DNA from: Membranipora membranacea
Lineage: Eukaryota > Bryozoa > Gymnolaemata > Cheilostomatida > Membraniporidae
Reading direction: 5' to 3'
Assembly (NCBI GenBank): GCA_914767715.1
Contig: OU612070.1
Location: 7,147,501-7,211,500, forward strand
DNA length: 64,000 nt
Part shown: one piece after another, positions 32,291-44,300 of the stretch
Position numbering within the stretch: the first letter of the stretch is position 1
How the letters are laid out: each line of letters opens with the position of its first letter
The notes under the pieces: generated by a model
Database searches by the model: none
What the model saw: only the letters and a program-made list of their open reading frames with translations
What the model was told of the DNA's origin: nothing
Made by a program: the position numbers and the translations under genes

Positions 32291-35200
32291 CTAAACATCT
32301 AAGCTTGTATATACATGAGAATCAGACTTATCACCATATGGATGTGTCTGCTGGCTATCAGGACACTCATATTGTGGATCAGCTTCAGATGTTCCCACAT
32401 TCTCACTATCTGTTATTTGTGACATTTGAACAGCCTTGTCTGCATCTCCATTATCCGTTACACTGTAAGAATGAAAAATTTCTATAATGACCAGTAACTC
32501 ACTCACAACCCGCTAGGATGTAAAGTTGAATATTAAAACACCAACTGAGGTACGGAGAATTGTTGTACATACCTTGACCGATCTAGGTACCTAGAAAGAC
32601 TAATCTTGCACAACATCACCAGAATTACAGCGACCATGTTGATCAAAATACATAATCCAACATATATGAGAAAGTTTAATGTTTTGACAAGATTTTGATG
32701 TCTCACGGATCTATAAAGAGGCATGTGGTCATAATGATGACGGTACTTAGGATGGTCATAGGATAATAACTTATTTCTCAGCTCAACCAATGTGTGGCAG
32801 TGATAAATCTTCTTAATATGGACTGCCGGGACAGAACAGAAATCAATTAAGGAAGACAGCTTCCAACAATTTTTTTTACCACAGACCTTAAATGTTAGCC
32901 AAGGTTTCACGGTGTGCTAGTTGAGGGTTGCTTAATGTGACCTAGAGCAACAAATTTATCTAAGGTGGGACTTTGTGTTCCATTTTTAACTGGAATACAA
33001 CACTTAATTGTCAAACATACCTGAGCTTTCGCTCTCTTAGAAAACAGAGGCTTAAAATAGCTACAGCAATAATCAGGAGCACAGCTAGTATCACACAAGC
33101 AGCTACAAGTCCGCTCTGTGATGTCTTTGTTACAATGATCTTGTCTGCGTTCACTTCAACACTCAGATCTGTAGTAGGCTGTGGTCCTTTTCTGTTTGTG
33201 GAGCTCCCAGCTATAGGAGATGTGGTAACAGGTAGCAGAGTGGTGGGCACAGCTTCCTCATACAGCACTGTAACCAGAGGGATAAATCATGGGAATGCTT
33301 GTATAGCAGAAGTAATGGAAACCCAGTGTGTTCAGAGGGTTATTTATTTTGTGAGAAAAATTTTCTTTTCTGGTATTCTGCGTTGACGATTTTATCTCTA
33401 GACTCTGGTTTGGGAATTGAACTTAGTTCCTCCTTATAAAAGGATTGATAACTCTACACCATTGAAAGTTTTTTCGCAATGAATGCTCGAGACAGGTAGG
33501 AGGGAAAATCAATTGACGGTTCAACTAATTATCCGTCTAATTTTATCCAAAAAAAACTGTGTTCTTAGTTCTATGAAATCTTAGATCGCACTACAATGGT
33601 ATAGGTACCGTGACAGGGCACTCATCTCAAGAGAGCTGATGTCAATTGCCTGGTACAGGTCTGAAATTATGTCACCCAATAAAATTATATCATCGGTTGA
33701 TCCTGTCATTGAAAACATAGCTCAAACCCACAGTTCAAAATTTGTTAGGCATAGGATCTATCAGCTGTACTCATCTACCTAGCGTAGCGATTGTTGTGTG
33801 GAAAGTTCAGCCTATGTATAAAGAGGTATAAATATAAAACACCGAAACGAGAGGATATATCAAAATACCTTAGAATATTTTCAAAAAGACCAGTCACGCA
33901 AATTCCAGCAATCCAGTGAAAAAAATCACGTGAACTGTTACTGGACACCTCAATGCAAATCTCTGGAGATTCTACATTACTACAGAACATACCTTGGTAA
34001 ATGAGTAAGAATCCATTTCTCTCTTCTGGCATATCAGTTATAAATCTGATTGTAATGTTTGGGGTGTTGTAGTAACTTGGTTCCAGACCTTTAACAGTAA
34101 TATCCTCAGAACACCAGGAGTCTATGGTAGTCAAATCACCAGTTTCAATCATGACATAGTCTTTATTGCAGTCCATTTGAATATCCGCATTTAGGAAGGT
34201 CACATTGAAGCCATGGACTGCTTGGTCAGTGGCCCCCAAATAGATTTCAGAACGAGTCATTTTTGCGTACTTCCCAAAAGGGTATCCAGGATGACTAACA
34301 ACATAACCTGCTGTAGCAGTGACCTCGAATGCATTCCTCTGCCAGTTTGAAGTGTCCAAGGGTGCAATTATTTGCGCAACTGTAATCAAATGTCCGCTCA
34401 TTTTATAATTAACAAAATAGTATTCCTGTAAACTTTAGTAACAAACTTATGATGACAATAGCTGCCAGCCAATGCGAGGGGTATGCAGGGGGCTTGTTAA
34501 TTTACCAAAATCGGATAGGTCATTAGTTTCGGTCAGATATTGCAAGGGAATTTTTGATATTCAATGTTAAAATAACATAATATCAATCTAACGACATCAT
34601 AGAATAGTATCAACATGATCTCAAGATATGCAGCTCTTTGTGATACATTTCACATTTGTAAGATATCTTACAAAACTGATTCATCAGCGCATTCGTTAAT
34701 AGCCCAATTCCTCTCTCTTACCAATGTAATTGATGACCAGTCTCTGAGAGAGCCAGTGAGGAGACAACTCAACTTCAACATCTATTGCAGAGTAACCGCC
34801 TTCAAACTCGAAACTTCCCGAGTAATCCAAGTCCCCAGTGTAGCAGTATAAAACGCCATCTCTTACATTTGCTGCTGCCCCACCGCAAGTTATTGTGTAC
34901 ATTTCCAAGATCTGTGCTTGATACAGGTCAAACAATAGAGCATTAAGTCCGCCAAATGTAAATTGAATCCAGGAGTTAGTAGGTAATTGCTGTAGTGTGA
35001 GAGTGCAAGAACTTTCATCATCATCGAGATCTTGGAGTACAGAGTCATGAGGTCCTAGGATTGTACCCTCCTGAATAACAGGAACTTGTGTTGTCTGACA
35101 CAGCATATGCTGTGCTGTTAAAGGAAAAATGTGAGAAAGTGGATGAAATGAGATTTGAAAGGAAAAATAAAGTGGTAGGGTTGAGGGTAGCTGTTGACTT

Positions 35201-35339
35201 CAGGTAGACAAACCAAAACATATAGTATATGTCACTGCATCATATAGTTTGTAGACTTACCTGCTGAGACATGTCGGTGCAGTACACAAAACCAAGTAAG
35301 AAGAAGCAGCAGTGCTATGTTTAGTTTCACTCCACACAT
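32291..35339 (-). CDS. CUB-domain type I membrane protein, unit C (5 coding exons)
   Basis: Exons, in coding order, are 35339-35261, 35114-34722, 34379-33993, 33267-33021 and 32462-32291. Phases agree (1278 nt, 425 aa). Residues 1-26 are a signal peptide (MCGVKL then a Leu run, ending HVSA). Exons 2 and 3 (about 28-157 and 159-286) are diverged CUB-like domains; the second has the clearest features (FNVTFLNADIQMDC, DYVMIETG and a paired Cys). Exon 4 joins a Ser/Thr/Pro stalk to a strong transmembrane helix (about 339-363, stop-transfer RERK). The last exon encodes the same tail as units A and B, with Tyr400 (YECP), Tyr411 (HPYGDK) and Tyr420, but the final motif is YTSL, not YTNL. Ectodomain and membrane helix are unrelated to A and B, while tail and 3' flank are homologous. 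CUB domains usually bind proteins or carbohydrates. It is likely a cell-surface receptor with unknown ligand. Confidence 0.78.
32573..32675 (-). pseudogene. Vestigial transmembrane exon in unit C
   Basis: The minus-strand frame reads FLIYVGLCILINMVAVILVM, followed by LCKISL, homologous to the transmembrane exons of A (12487-12385) and B (26395-26293). The donor (AAG then GTATGT) is intact and keeps the phase. The acceptor, TGTTTACAG in A and B, is replaced here by sequence without an AG. Exon 4 of unit C already supplies a different transmembrane helix in matching phase, so this exon is probably skipped. Confidence 0.7.
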
Positions 35340-37129
35340 CTTTGTCAAAAATCTGACACTCTTGAGGCAAGATAGTCTGTTTAAATGCTATACTCGCTTC
35401 CCTTGTGATGTGTACACATGCAACTATAATTCCAAATGCAAAGGGTTCATCCTAGTGTACGTGTGTTGGTAATATTTACACATCGAAACATAAATAACTA
35501 ACATGATATCACAATTTTGCAATGTAATTGTGGATTTGAATAAAAGGGGAAGTAAACAAAGCAGCTTCTTCCTTGTTGTCTTCTTCAATCTATGATTCAG
35601 ATATCCTTGAGTTCTTCCTCGAATGGCTGAATCCAGGGCAGCAGCACAACATTCTGATCTCACAGACAATTTCAGGAAGATAACAAAGATAGGAAAGATA
35701 GCAAATCACCAACATAGTATTCTGCTTTGAGCATTTGGAACCTTGAATTATTTTTATTTTCTCAATGCTTAGATTACTAAAATGAAAAATAGTAGTAAGA
35801 TTTTCCAGGACAATAAGACCATAACACAGCCGTTAAATTAGGCTATATTACTTTTATCCAATAATATGAGTACTAGTCAGACACATTTGTTGTATGATAT
35901 GTCGCAGTTTCAGGCCTGGTTTTATCAGACCAACTTCAGCATTGAAATACATGCCCATACTAGTGGCCAAACACACAAACAGACCGGTCACCCCTCTGTT
36001 ACATTTGAAGGGTCATCGTGTTTAGGTCTGTAGAGAGCTACCCCTTTCTTCTGAGAAATAAGGCAACTCCATAAACAATTATCACGACATTTCATGATGT
36101 ACTAAATCTGCTTAGCTAGCTAAAGAGCTCTAACTCCGGTGGTTCAGTGGCATTACATTATCATCTCCCCAAGGGGGAGTTAGATCTCTTTAACTACTGC
36201 TTGGCTAGTTTTGTTAAGTGTATTTCAATATAATAGGGACTCATATTTTATATGCTTGATTGTATGAATTGGCCTAGGTCTGTGTGTGACGGTGTAGGTT
36301 TTTTTGGCTTGGGATGTTGTTGGCTGGAGTGGGTCGGTAAGACTCTTGAACATCAGTCTCAATATAGGACAAAGCATAAATCTATTCTGAGAAAGTGAGT
36401 TTCCACAATCAAAAGATGAGATTGGGAAGGAGAGCAAAATAATGATAATGAAGATTTAGAAATAGCATATGCATGGAGCCTGATGCCATCTGCCACGTGT
36501 CTGTTTCTCTATTTCTAACGAGTGGAACTGAACGTAAAAATAAAATATAATTATTTTGTGTAAAATAATTTATTTTTGTAGTTACACTTTTTTTCAAGGA
36601 ACTAAAGTAATGAATATTGAATAAATCATAAAAATAATGTGTGTGGACTAAAAGGGCACGCAACATTTTGAAATACTAAAACTACAGTCAAAAAATGATC
36701 GCTTCAACAATTCTACTATTGCTACGAAAAGGAAAAAGAATAAAGAATGAAAGAGTGAGTGTATTGCGAGTTTGACAGAGGACATAAAAGACTTTGTGCA
36801 CTAAAAAGGTGGCGTCTGATAGCCAATATGAACGATTTAAGATCAAATGAAGACTCGCGTTTGCAATATCAGGTTCTGATTAGTGTTAATAGACTGTGTG
36901 AGCATATATACATTTGTATGAAAGAACAAAACTTTTTTGAAGGTAAGCTTGGCAGCTAGTTAATTATTAAAATAAAGGTTTTCAGTGCTATCAGAAACAG
37001 TGGAATGCATTTCATGCGCATATCTCTTTTCTCATGAGGTTTTTCAGAACTCATTTTATTCACCAGTATTAAAGCTGCTCGCTGCTGTTGATTATTGTCA
37101 AAATTTGAGTGCCTTTGTGCCACATCCAT
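35340..37129. other. Intergenic region upstream of unit C
   Basis: AT-rich sequence without a recognisable exon. A small imperfect hairpin (about 36121-36191, arms aaagagctctaactcc and ggagttagatctcttt) is the only structure seen. The promoter of unit C should lie in the first few hundred bases, but no clear TATA box is visible. No copy of the 5' exon found upstream of A and B occurs here. Confidence 0.45.
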
Positions 37130-38227
37130 TTTATTGCTATAGATCTCACATTAATCCATGTTAATGCATGTGTCATTTTTACACTTCAGATCAGATCTGC
37201 TGCAGGTTTCTATACGCTGAAGCTTCCTTTTCTCCAAATGTCTGCAAGGGTTTGTAGAGAACCTGCATAAGGCATTATATGATAGTTAATGTGTAAAGGA
37301 AAAATTTCAGTAAATTGTATCAATGACGACAGTTATTGAGAACTAGGAACTTATCATGGATGTTTTTGTTAAGACACTTGTATTTAAAAATGTGGACATC
37401 TTAACATTTAATATGTTATAAAAAATGAATCAAATCTAGAGTTAATCACCGCGACATAAAATCAATTGAATGGATAGGTAATGTTCTCAAAAAGATCAAA
37501 AAGTCTAAAGAATAAATACTCCGGGTAGACGAAATCTGAACAGCAATTCCAACAACAGCTTTTCCATACAAGAAAATAACTCCAGCATGATTAAAAATGT
37601 GTTTTCCTTGGATGAATGTTTCTCTCATATTTATTATTATTATTTATTTATTATTATCAAAACTTACATCCATATATATATTTATATGTTTATTGCATCC
37701 TTCTTAATAGAACAAAATAAAATAATTATGTGGTTGTATTACTTGTCTCTCCTATATCAAAATACAATTCACTACTGCTGTCAACAAAGGTTTTCGGCTC
37801 GTTTTACTGCATGATTTGAAATTTAGTTTTTGAGGAGTAAGGAAATTTACTGACAATACAATTCATTTTCTAAAAACGAAGTTGGCGAAGCGTAGATAAG
37901 CTAAGATAAGCCATGAACCATTCCGCTCAGGAATTATGAATCAAATACCAAGTTTGTGTTGTTGTCTTTGGAGTGTGCACCACCTCATAACCAATTATAT
38001 CGACTGATGACTCAGCCTAGCGCATATGCATGTATTGGAATCGTGTGATACAAACTAACATTGTAGACAAAAAATGCGCTAGTGATCAGCTTACCCCTTG
38101 AGTCAGTTGTGTTGCCCTCAAGATTTGGTGTGATACTGTTGAATCTATCGACAAGTGCTGCTATTCGCACAGAATGCTCATCAAACTTTTCTGCAGAAAT
38201 ATAAAGCATTCAATCAAACATTGCAAC
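37130..38227 (-). pseudogene. Partial duplicate of the coiled-coil gene, distal part
   Basis: The stretch is homologous in the same order to about 50200-51675 plus 53340-53510, that is, to the 3' end of the 229-aa gene. One exon is intact at 38190-38095: its frame EHSVRIAALVDRFNSITP matches exon 5 of that gene, with the same length (96 nt), acceptor and donor. About 500 bases that hold the last exon in the intact gene are missing here, and exons 1-4 are not found beyond the 11-kb insertion. It is a fragment, not a working gene. Confidence 0.72.
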
Positions 38228-39060
38228 TAAGGCTGGGTCGGTGCATCGACTTTTCGATCTGAATCGTTAATTCGAATCGAACCAGTTCGAACCGGTTTGA
38301 ATGCATTCACCTGGAAATAGAACTTCCACAGGCAATAATAAGTAGTGGCCTATTTGCATAAATTATTGCATAACATAATTGAGGGTTCATTGAAGTGTTG
38401 TAATAAATAAAGTGGCAAATGAAATAAGATCATAAGTTATAAATAAATGCTCATGAAATTCTGTGGTGTAACAGTTGTTGTTTAGCACATTAATTAAACC
38501 GGATCGGAATGCATGAACAGTCGATGAGAAGAAAAGGATAAGTTAAGACAAGGATCAAGATTCAAGGAGGATAAGACAAACAGGTTACAGGTAAGAAGCC
38601 TTCTAATTCTAGTCTAGTAGCCAAGCTAACTTGAGCTGTACTGCACTTCAACATCAACAAGGAAGTTATGACTAATCACCATTTGATTTGATTGCACCAT
38701 TTGCAAGCTGTCAAGGATCTTTTGATTTTGAGAACTGTCTCTCATCAAGGAGTATTAGAAAGAACTATTACCTATTACTCCTGGCTCTCATCATTCATTC
38801 AATTCAGTTGTGCCCTCAGCAGGCTATTTACTAGCTGGTAGATCAATTCAAGGGGTTTTACAACTTCTCCTTGGGTATATTGAGGGTTGTGTGTCAGTAC
38901 CAAAAATGGGCACTTGAGATATATAGTTATATTCAGCCAGCCGCAGAAGTCAGAGGGTACAGATAGATATGAAAAGAAATGCACCCAGTGACCTCCATGG
39001 TAATTAGTAATCACAAGCATAAACAACGAGCAGAGAGAAGCAGAAGTGATCCATCAAAGA

Positions 39061-40421
39061 TGTAACAAAGACAACCTGAGCATGCTAATCCGGTCAGAAA
39101 ATAGGAATTCAAGTGATGCAGTAATTTGGTTTTCCAATACATTATAGTACCAAGTACCAAGTAAACTTCAGGGTGACACGGAAGTAATATGAATCATGGA
39201 GTAACAACAACAAAGTCAGCCCTAAAATAGAACAATAAATTCCAGAGGGAAGACTGAGGAACAGCAGCAATATACCACGTGACGTGACCACAGACAGGTT
39301 CCATATAACAAAGCCACAAGAGACACTAATCCACTAATCCGCTGACAGCTAATCAGACGACAACAAGCAGAGTCAGCACAAAAATTGGCACCTATATAAA
39401 GGCCGAAATTTTGAACAGTAAATCAGTACAGTTTAATTCTTTGAGCAGCACAGTCAACTTTTTACATAGCTAGTATCTAAAATATTATAATTCTGATATA
39501 ATAAATACTAGTTTTAAATCAGAGATCTTTGTTAGAACGCTAAGACTAAAGTGGAGTCTAAGGACCAATATATACTGTGAGTATCGTTTGAATTACATTA
39601 TCATTTTTTTATAAGTTATAAGACAATAAACCATAACTTTAGTGAATAAACTGTTGTAGTTGATTTCTATGCATATAGTAATTGGCGAAGTAATTCGGGA
39701 CAGTTCGTCAGGTACTCAGACGATAGGTCAAATTCACTAAGAGTTGATAAGACAATTTTGCAATCAACTGAAGTAAGTCGTGAATAATTGTTACTATAAC
39801 AACACTCTGAAACAGGATTCAAAATTCACTTTAGGAGGTTTAATCATTGTGACCCACCGTTAAACGCAGGTAATTCGCGTCGGTGCTCATATCAAAGTCT
39901 GAAATCATCGTGACCCACCGTTAAACGCAGGTAACTCGCGTGCTGTGCTCATATCAAGTCGGAAATCATTGTGACCCACAGTCAAACGCAGGTAATTCGC
40001 GTACTGTGCTCATATCAAGTCGGAAATCATTGTGACCCACAGTCAAACGCAGGTAATTCGCGTACTGTGCTCATATCAAGTCGGAAATCATATTGAGTTT
40101 GAATCATAGATAAGTATCATTGTGAACTACTGTTAAAAGCAGGACAGTAATAAGTAGTAGTCATCTCTGCTTGGGGGTTAAATAGATTAAGTTTCGGAAT
40201 AATAGTTTAGGATTAGATTCTTGTGTTTTAAAGAAGTAGGACGCTACCAATTATTTAAGATAAGATACCTCTAATCTGTGAAACATTTATTCAACATTGA
40301 ATATAGAATTTGAACATCAATTTTAGAGTGACCACAGACTTGTACCTCTTTCCTTCACTAGAAATTGGGTTGGAGTCTTTAGCTAATTTAACTTGGCTAA
40401 GAGGCCTGTGATACTGTTACA
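39061..40421 (+). mobile_element. Possible LTR inside the hAT-type element
   Basis: The segment begins TGTAACA and ends TGTTACA, an inverted TG..CA pair. It has a good promoter at 39391-39402 (CCTATATAAAGG), followed about 25 bases later by a candidate start region (gaacagtaaatcagtacag), and AATAAA further on. It also holds the 61-bp tandem array. No second copy, target duplication or adjoining pol genes were found, so this is a weak call. Confidence 0.35.
39845..40088 (+). repeat. 61-bp tandem repeat, four copies
   Basis: Units start at 39845, 39906, 39967 and 40028 (period exactly 61). Each reads cattgtgaccca, then gt(t/c)aaacgcagg, taa(t/c)tcgcgt and gtgctcatatcaa. A decayed fifth start is seen at about 40118. 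The last two copies are identical, which suggests recent expansion. Confidence 0.92.
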
Positions 40422-41339
40422 CCGCCTTGATTACCTGATTGGGCTTCCAGGCACTATACAGAGATCAAGTAGGTGCTCATAATTAAAATCAGTCTCCTAA
40501 GTTGAATAAAAAAAAATCAAACGCACCTGACCACATTCATAAATAGTGATTGTGTCATACTAACATCTAAGGATAATATTGACTTTGTGGTGCAAGAGTA
40601 TTTTCTCAAAACTCATCAAGAGTTTTACTGTTAGAACAAGACAGGGGTCTTAGCAGGTTATCGGCAGGAACCTTTCTTAAACAGCTTGAAGGCAACTTCT
40701 AGTGAAGCTAAGAAAAGGTCAGACTCAATAACAACCCCTTAGTAAATTACTTTGTGGAGTAGTGGGAACCAGCTGTTCGTCACTAGAAATTAATAAGTTA
40801 AATACCTCGTACTCACCAGAGTGCTAGTATTACCAATTGGAACCACGTTTTAATAGATTTTAGCGATCTTGTCTTTCTTCAGTGCATGAAAGAGGAGGTA
40901 ACTCCAAATTAGAACTACAAATAAATTACACAACAATAAAGTGACATTTAGAAGTTTCCGGAGTGCAAGATTTAAAACCATTACTAGAACCATAGTTAGA
41001 ACCAAATTTAAAAGTAGGACGGTTATAGAACAACTATACATACTAATAGTGCACAGCATATACTTTAGTATAGGATAGTACCAATTCCGTTCCTCACAGC
41101 ATATATTTCTTAAAGTATATGCACGGTGAGTTCAAATTCCGTTCCTCACATGTGTAGAATGTCTGACTCCTCTTGTGGTGAAAGTGTGAAGTGAGCAAGA
41201 TTTTGACCATTTTCTTATTGAAAGAAAGACCCCCCTGCATAAAATGTACCTTCATGTAATGATAAATATGCAAAGTGAAATTTTAAACTATAGGATTTTT
41301 TTTACTTTGTTTTGCAGAACCAGCTAGTACTCTGGTAGT

Positions 41340-44300
41340 GGTAATGATAGACAACTCATCTTCTAATTCTCACACCACCACGGCTGTTCTACCTGTGCCT
41401 GACCAGGAACCAATCAATACCTCAGATACAGAGTCTGCTGTCGAAGTGACATACAAGCCAATATTCGTTGATGCTGGCTCATCCTAGAAGAGCGGGGTAT
41501 GGAAGCATTTTGGCTACTATAAAATGTCAGCAGATGGGATTGTCCTAAAAGATAATACGTGTTGTGCTGTATGCAAAGAACTAGTGAAATACAACACAGG
41601 CAAGACTACATGCGTAATCACCTTCTCAGAAAATATCAAATTGACATCACCAAAATCCCAGTGAAGCGATTCAGTCCTAACGAGGCAGAAGATGGCCCTT
41701 CAACATCAAAACAGCCTAAGATAACGTTACTGGCCAAAATTAAGGAAGGGAGTACAGTCTACAAAACCATATCTGATAGTTTGTTAAGATATATATCTAT
41801 GGATTTTGCCCCGCGATTAACCGTGGAGTCTGTGTGGTTCAATGAGTATACAAAGAACCTGAATGCCCGCTACGATCTACGAACTCGAAAAAAATTGACA
41901 AAAGTTTTATTTCAAGACCTCTACAAAAGAGTAAGGGGTGGAGTGGAAGACACTTTAAAGACTGCTAGCCACATATGTGCTCTAACAACAGATGGGTGGA
42001 CGTCTCTACTAAGTCTAATCCCCCTAAAAACTTTGAGACAGTCACCTGCCATTACATATCCTCTGAATGGCAGATAAACACAGTAGTGCTCGAGACTCGG
42101 CCTACTGACTCGGAGTCTGACACCGCTGAGACACTCAGAGATCACCTTCAGCGTGTTATGGAAGAATGGAGGACTTCACCAGTTGGTATTACTACAGATA
42201 ATGCTAGTAATATCAGCAAAGCTATCAGATTACTGCAGAATTTAGATGAAGACCAGGAAGCCGTTCAGTATGAGACATTCTTGCCAGATGATCCGGAACT
42301 TTCTGCCGATATTTCACCCTCAGATGATGATGCTAAAACTGACGGTGGCGAGATAGATGACTCCCTTCCTTCTCTCTACAATCCTGCCGGTTGTGCACAT
42401 CCGATGTTTTGCTCATACCCTTAACCTCGCCGCTCAAGCTGTTCTGAAACTTCGATGCGTTAGCCTTAACAATATGAGAATCATTGTGAAATACTTTCGC
42501 AAGAGCACTCTCGCAGGTGAGTTTTAATTATTATGGATACTTGCTATGCAATTCACATTCACATCGTACTTTGGTGGGACTGAGCTTTTGCCTATCTGCA
42601 GGTGCAATGTTTTTGTCTTCAATTATCCCTGCAGATGAAAGCTTAATCCTCAAACTAATCCTCTATTTCCTATTTACTTATTAACCTATAATTATCCCTT
42701 TTTTTCTGAAGTGTTGATATATTGTTTTATAACAAAGCATGGCACTGAAGGTTTCAGGTTTCAATTGATCAGTATTTTCTGTTATCAATGATTTATCCCT
42801 CATTTTATACAATGGAAGGATTGAGCTGGTATGGTGACACCATAGACTTAGTATACTATATATGTACTATATATGTACTATATATGTAGTATATTAAGTC
42901 TATTGGTGACACTTGATCAGGTGGTCACAATCAATGTGATCATTATAATAATACTCTATTTTCAACTCATCAATTATGTGGATTGTGGGTTTTTTTTATT
43001 TCAGCTCCAATGTTAGCGAGAAACAGCGGCTGTTGTCTCTACCAGTCAATGGACTCATAATCGATGTCAAATCTAGATGGAATAGCACATACAATATCTA
43101 CAACTCCTTGCTTCAACAGCACAGTGCAGTGTATGCTGCTCTGAATGATGATCGGCTAAGGAATAATGCAGAGGTATTTTTATTATGAGTATACATGCAT
43201 AATTTTTTGAGTTGAAGGCCCGTATCTTCAAACTAGTGCTAGTAGGAAGTTAGTGACGCATCGAGTTTCTGATTATACTGATCTGGGTGCATGCTATTTT
43301 ATTGAATGGATAGAAGCAACAATATTCTGAAAAGTAGTTTGTGTGGTTTGATATTTGATTACAATAAAATAGAATATATTTTTGGTAACCACATTCCATG
43401 ATCAGGTGATATAATTTTATATTGTAGTCAATGTTTATGAGATTATAAAAATACTAATCTCATTGGTTTTCATTGTTGTTCAATCGCTTCTCCTAGGTTT
43501 AAAGGGATTACAGACTTAGAGAATCAGGTGTCCCAAACAAACCCAAATTTCCTAAATGTGCCACCTAAAAAGTTTGGTTATGATCAAGCAAAGAGAGGAG
43601 AGATATGAGCTGATCAAGTCGATTTATGCCACTTCTTGTTTGGAATAGATAGTGTTCTATGTAAAGTGAATGAATGTTAGCAGTGCAGCCCACAACAGCT
43701 AGTCATGAACTGGCATATAGTGTTTTGCACAACATCAATACTGCTGCCTTTCTGATAGTGCAGCAGCTCGTGTGCATTCATCAGAGAAAACATGTTTAAT
43801 CATATGCTGGGAGTTTTAAAGTCTTTAGGATTTGTGCTCCTACGTACTAAGAGGGGAAAACTCATCATTACACTAAAAGAGAGAAGTTCAGTGGGAATGA
43901 AAATTAGAATCATTGTTATTTGAGTTGATTCATTATTGTTAACGCTGGTCTTTTGTCAGTATCACACCTATTGAAATTGAAATGTCCTGATGTGACTGTA
44001 GGTAAAACGGCTGAAGAAATTGAGAGTAGATATGTCAACTATGGAGGCTTTGAAAGATGTACTCCAGCCTTTATCTAGTGCCGCTAATGTACTGAGCTCC
44101 AGCAAGCATGCCACTGTTTCCCTCGTCTTACCACTCAAAGAGAAGATCATAAAAAAATGCAGGCCGAGTACTGACGATGATACTTTCATCGCCCAGGTGA
44201 AAAAAAAGATCCTCGACAATCTCTCACCCGGGTGAGGTAAGTTAGTTTGATTTTTATGTGAAGATACATCTACTTCACTTCTGAATGATCTGAATGATTT

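Noticed and set aside
32533-32910. 125-residue open frame, minus strand
   Set aside because: Only its end corresponds to the vestigial transmembrane exon; the rest is intron without homology to A or B.
33775-33992. Extension of the second CUB exon to a transmembrane-like end
   Set aside because: A good donor at 33992/33993 in the right phase ends the exon; the downstream frame is intron sequence.
40850-41059. Very hydrophobic minus-strand frame
   Set aside because: AT-rich composition gives Leu/Val runs; no start context or conservation.
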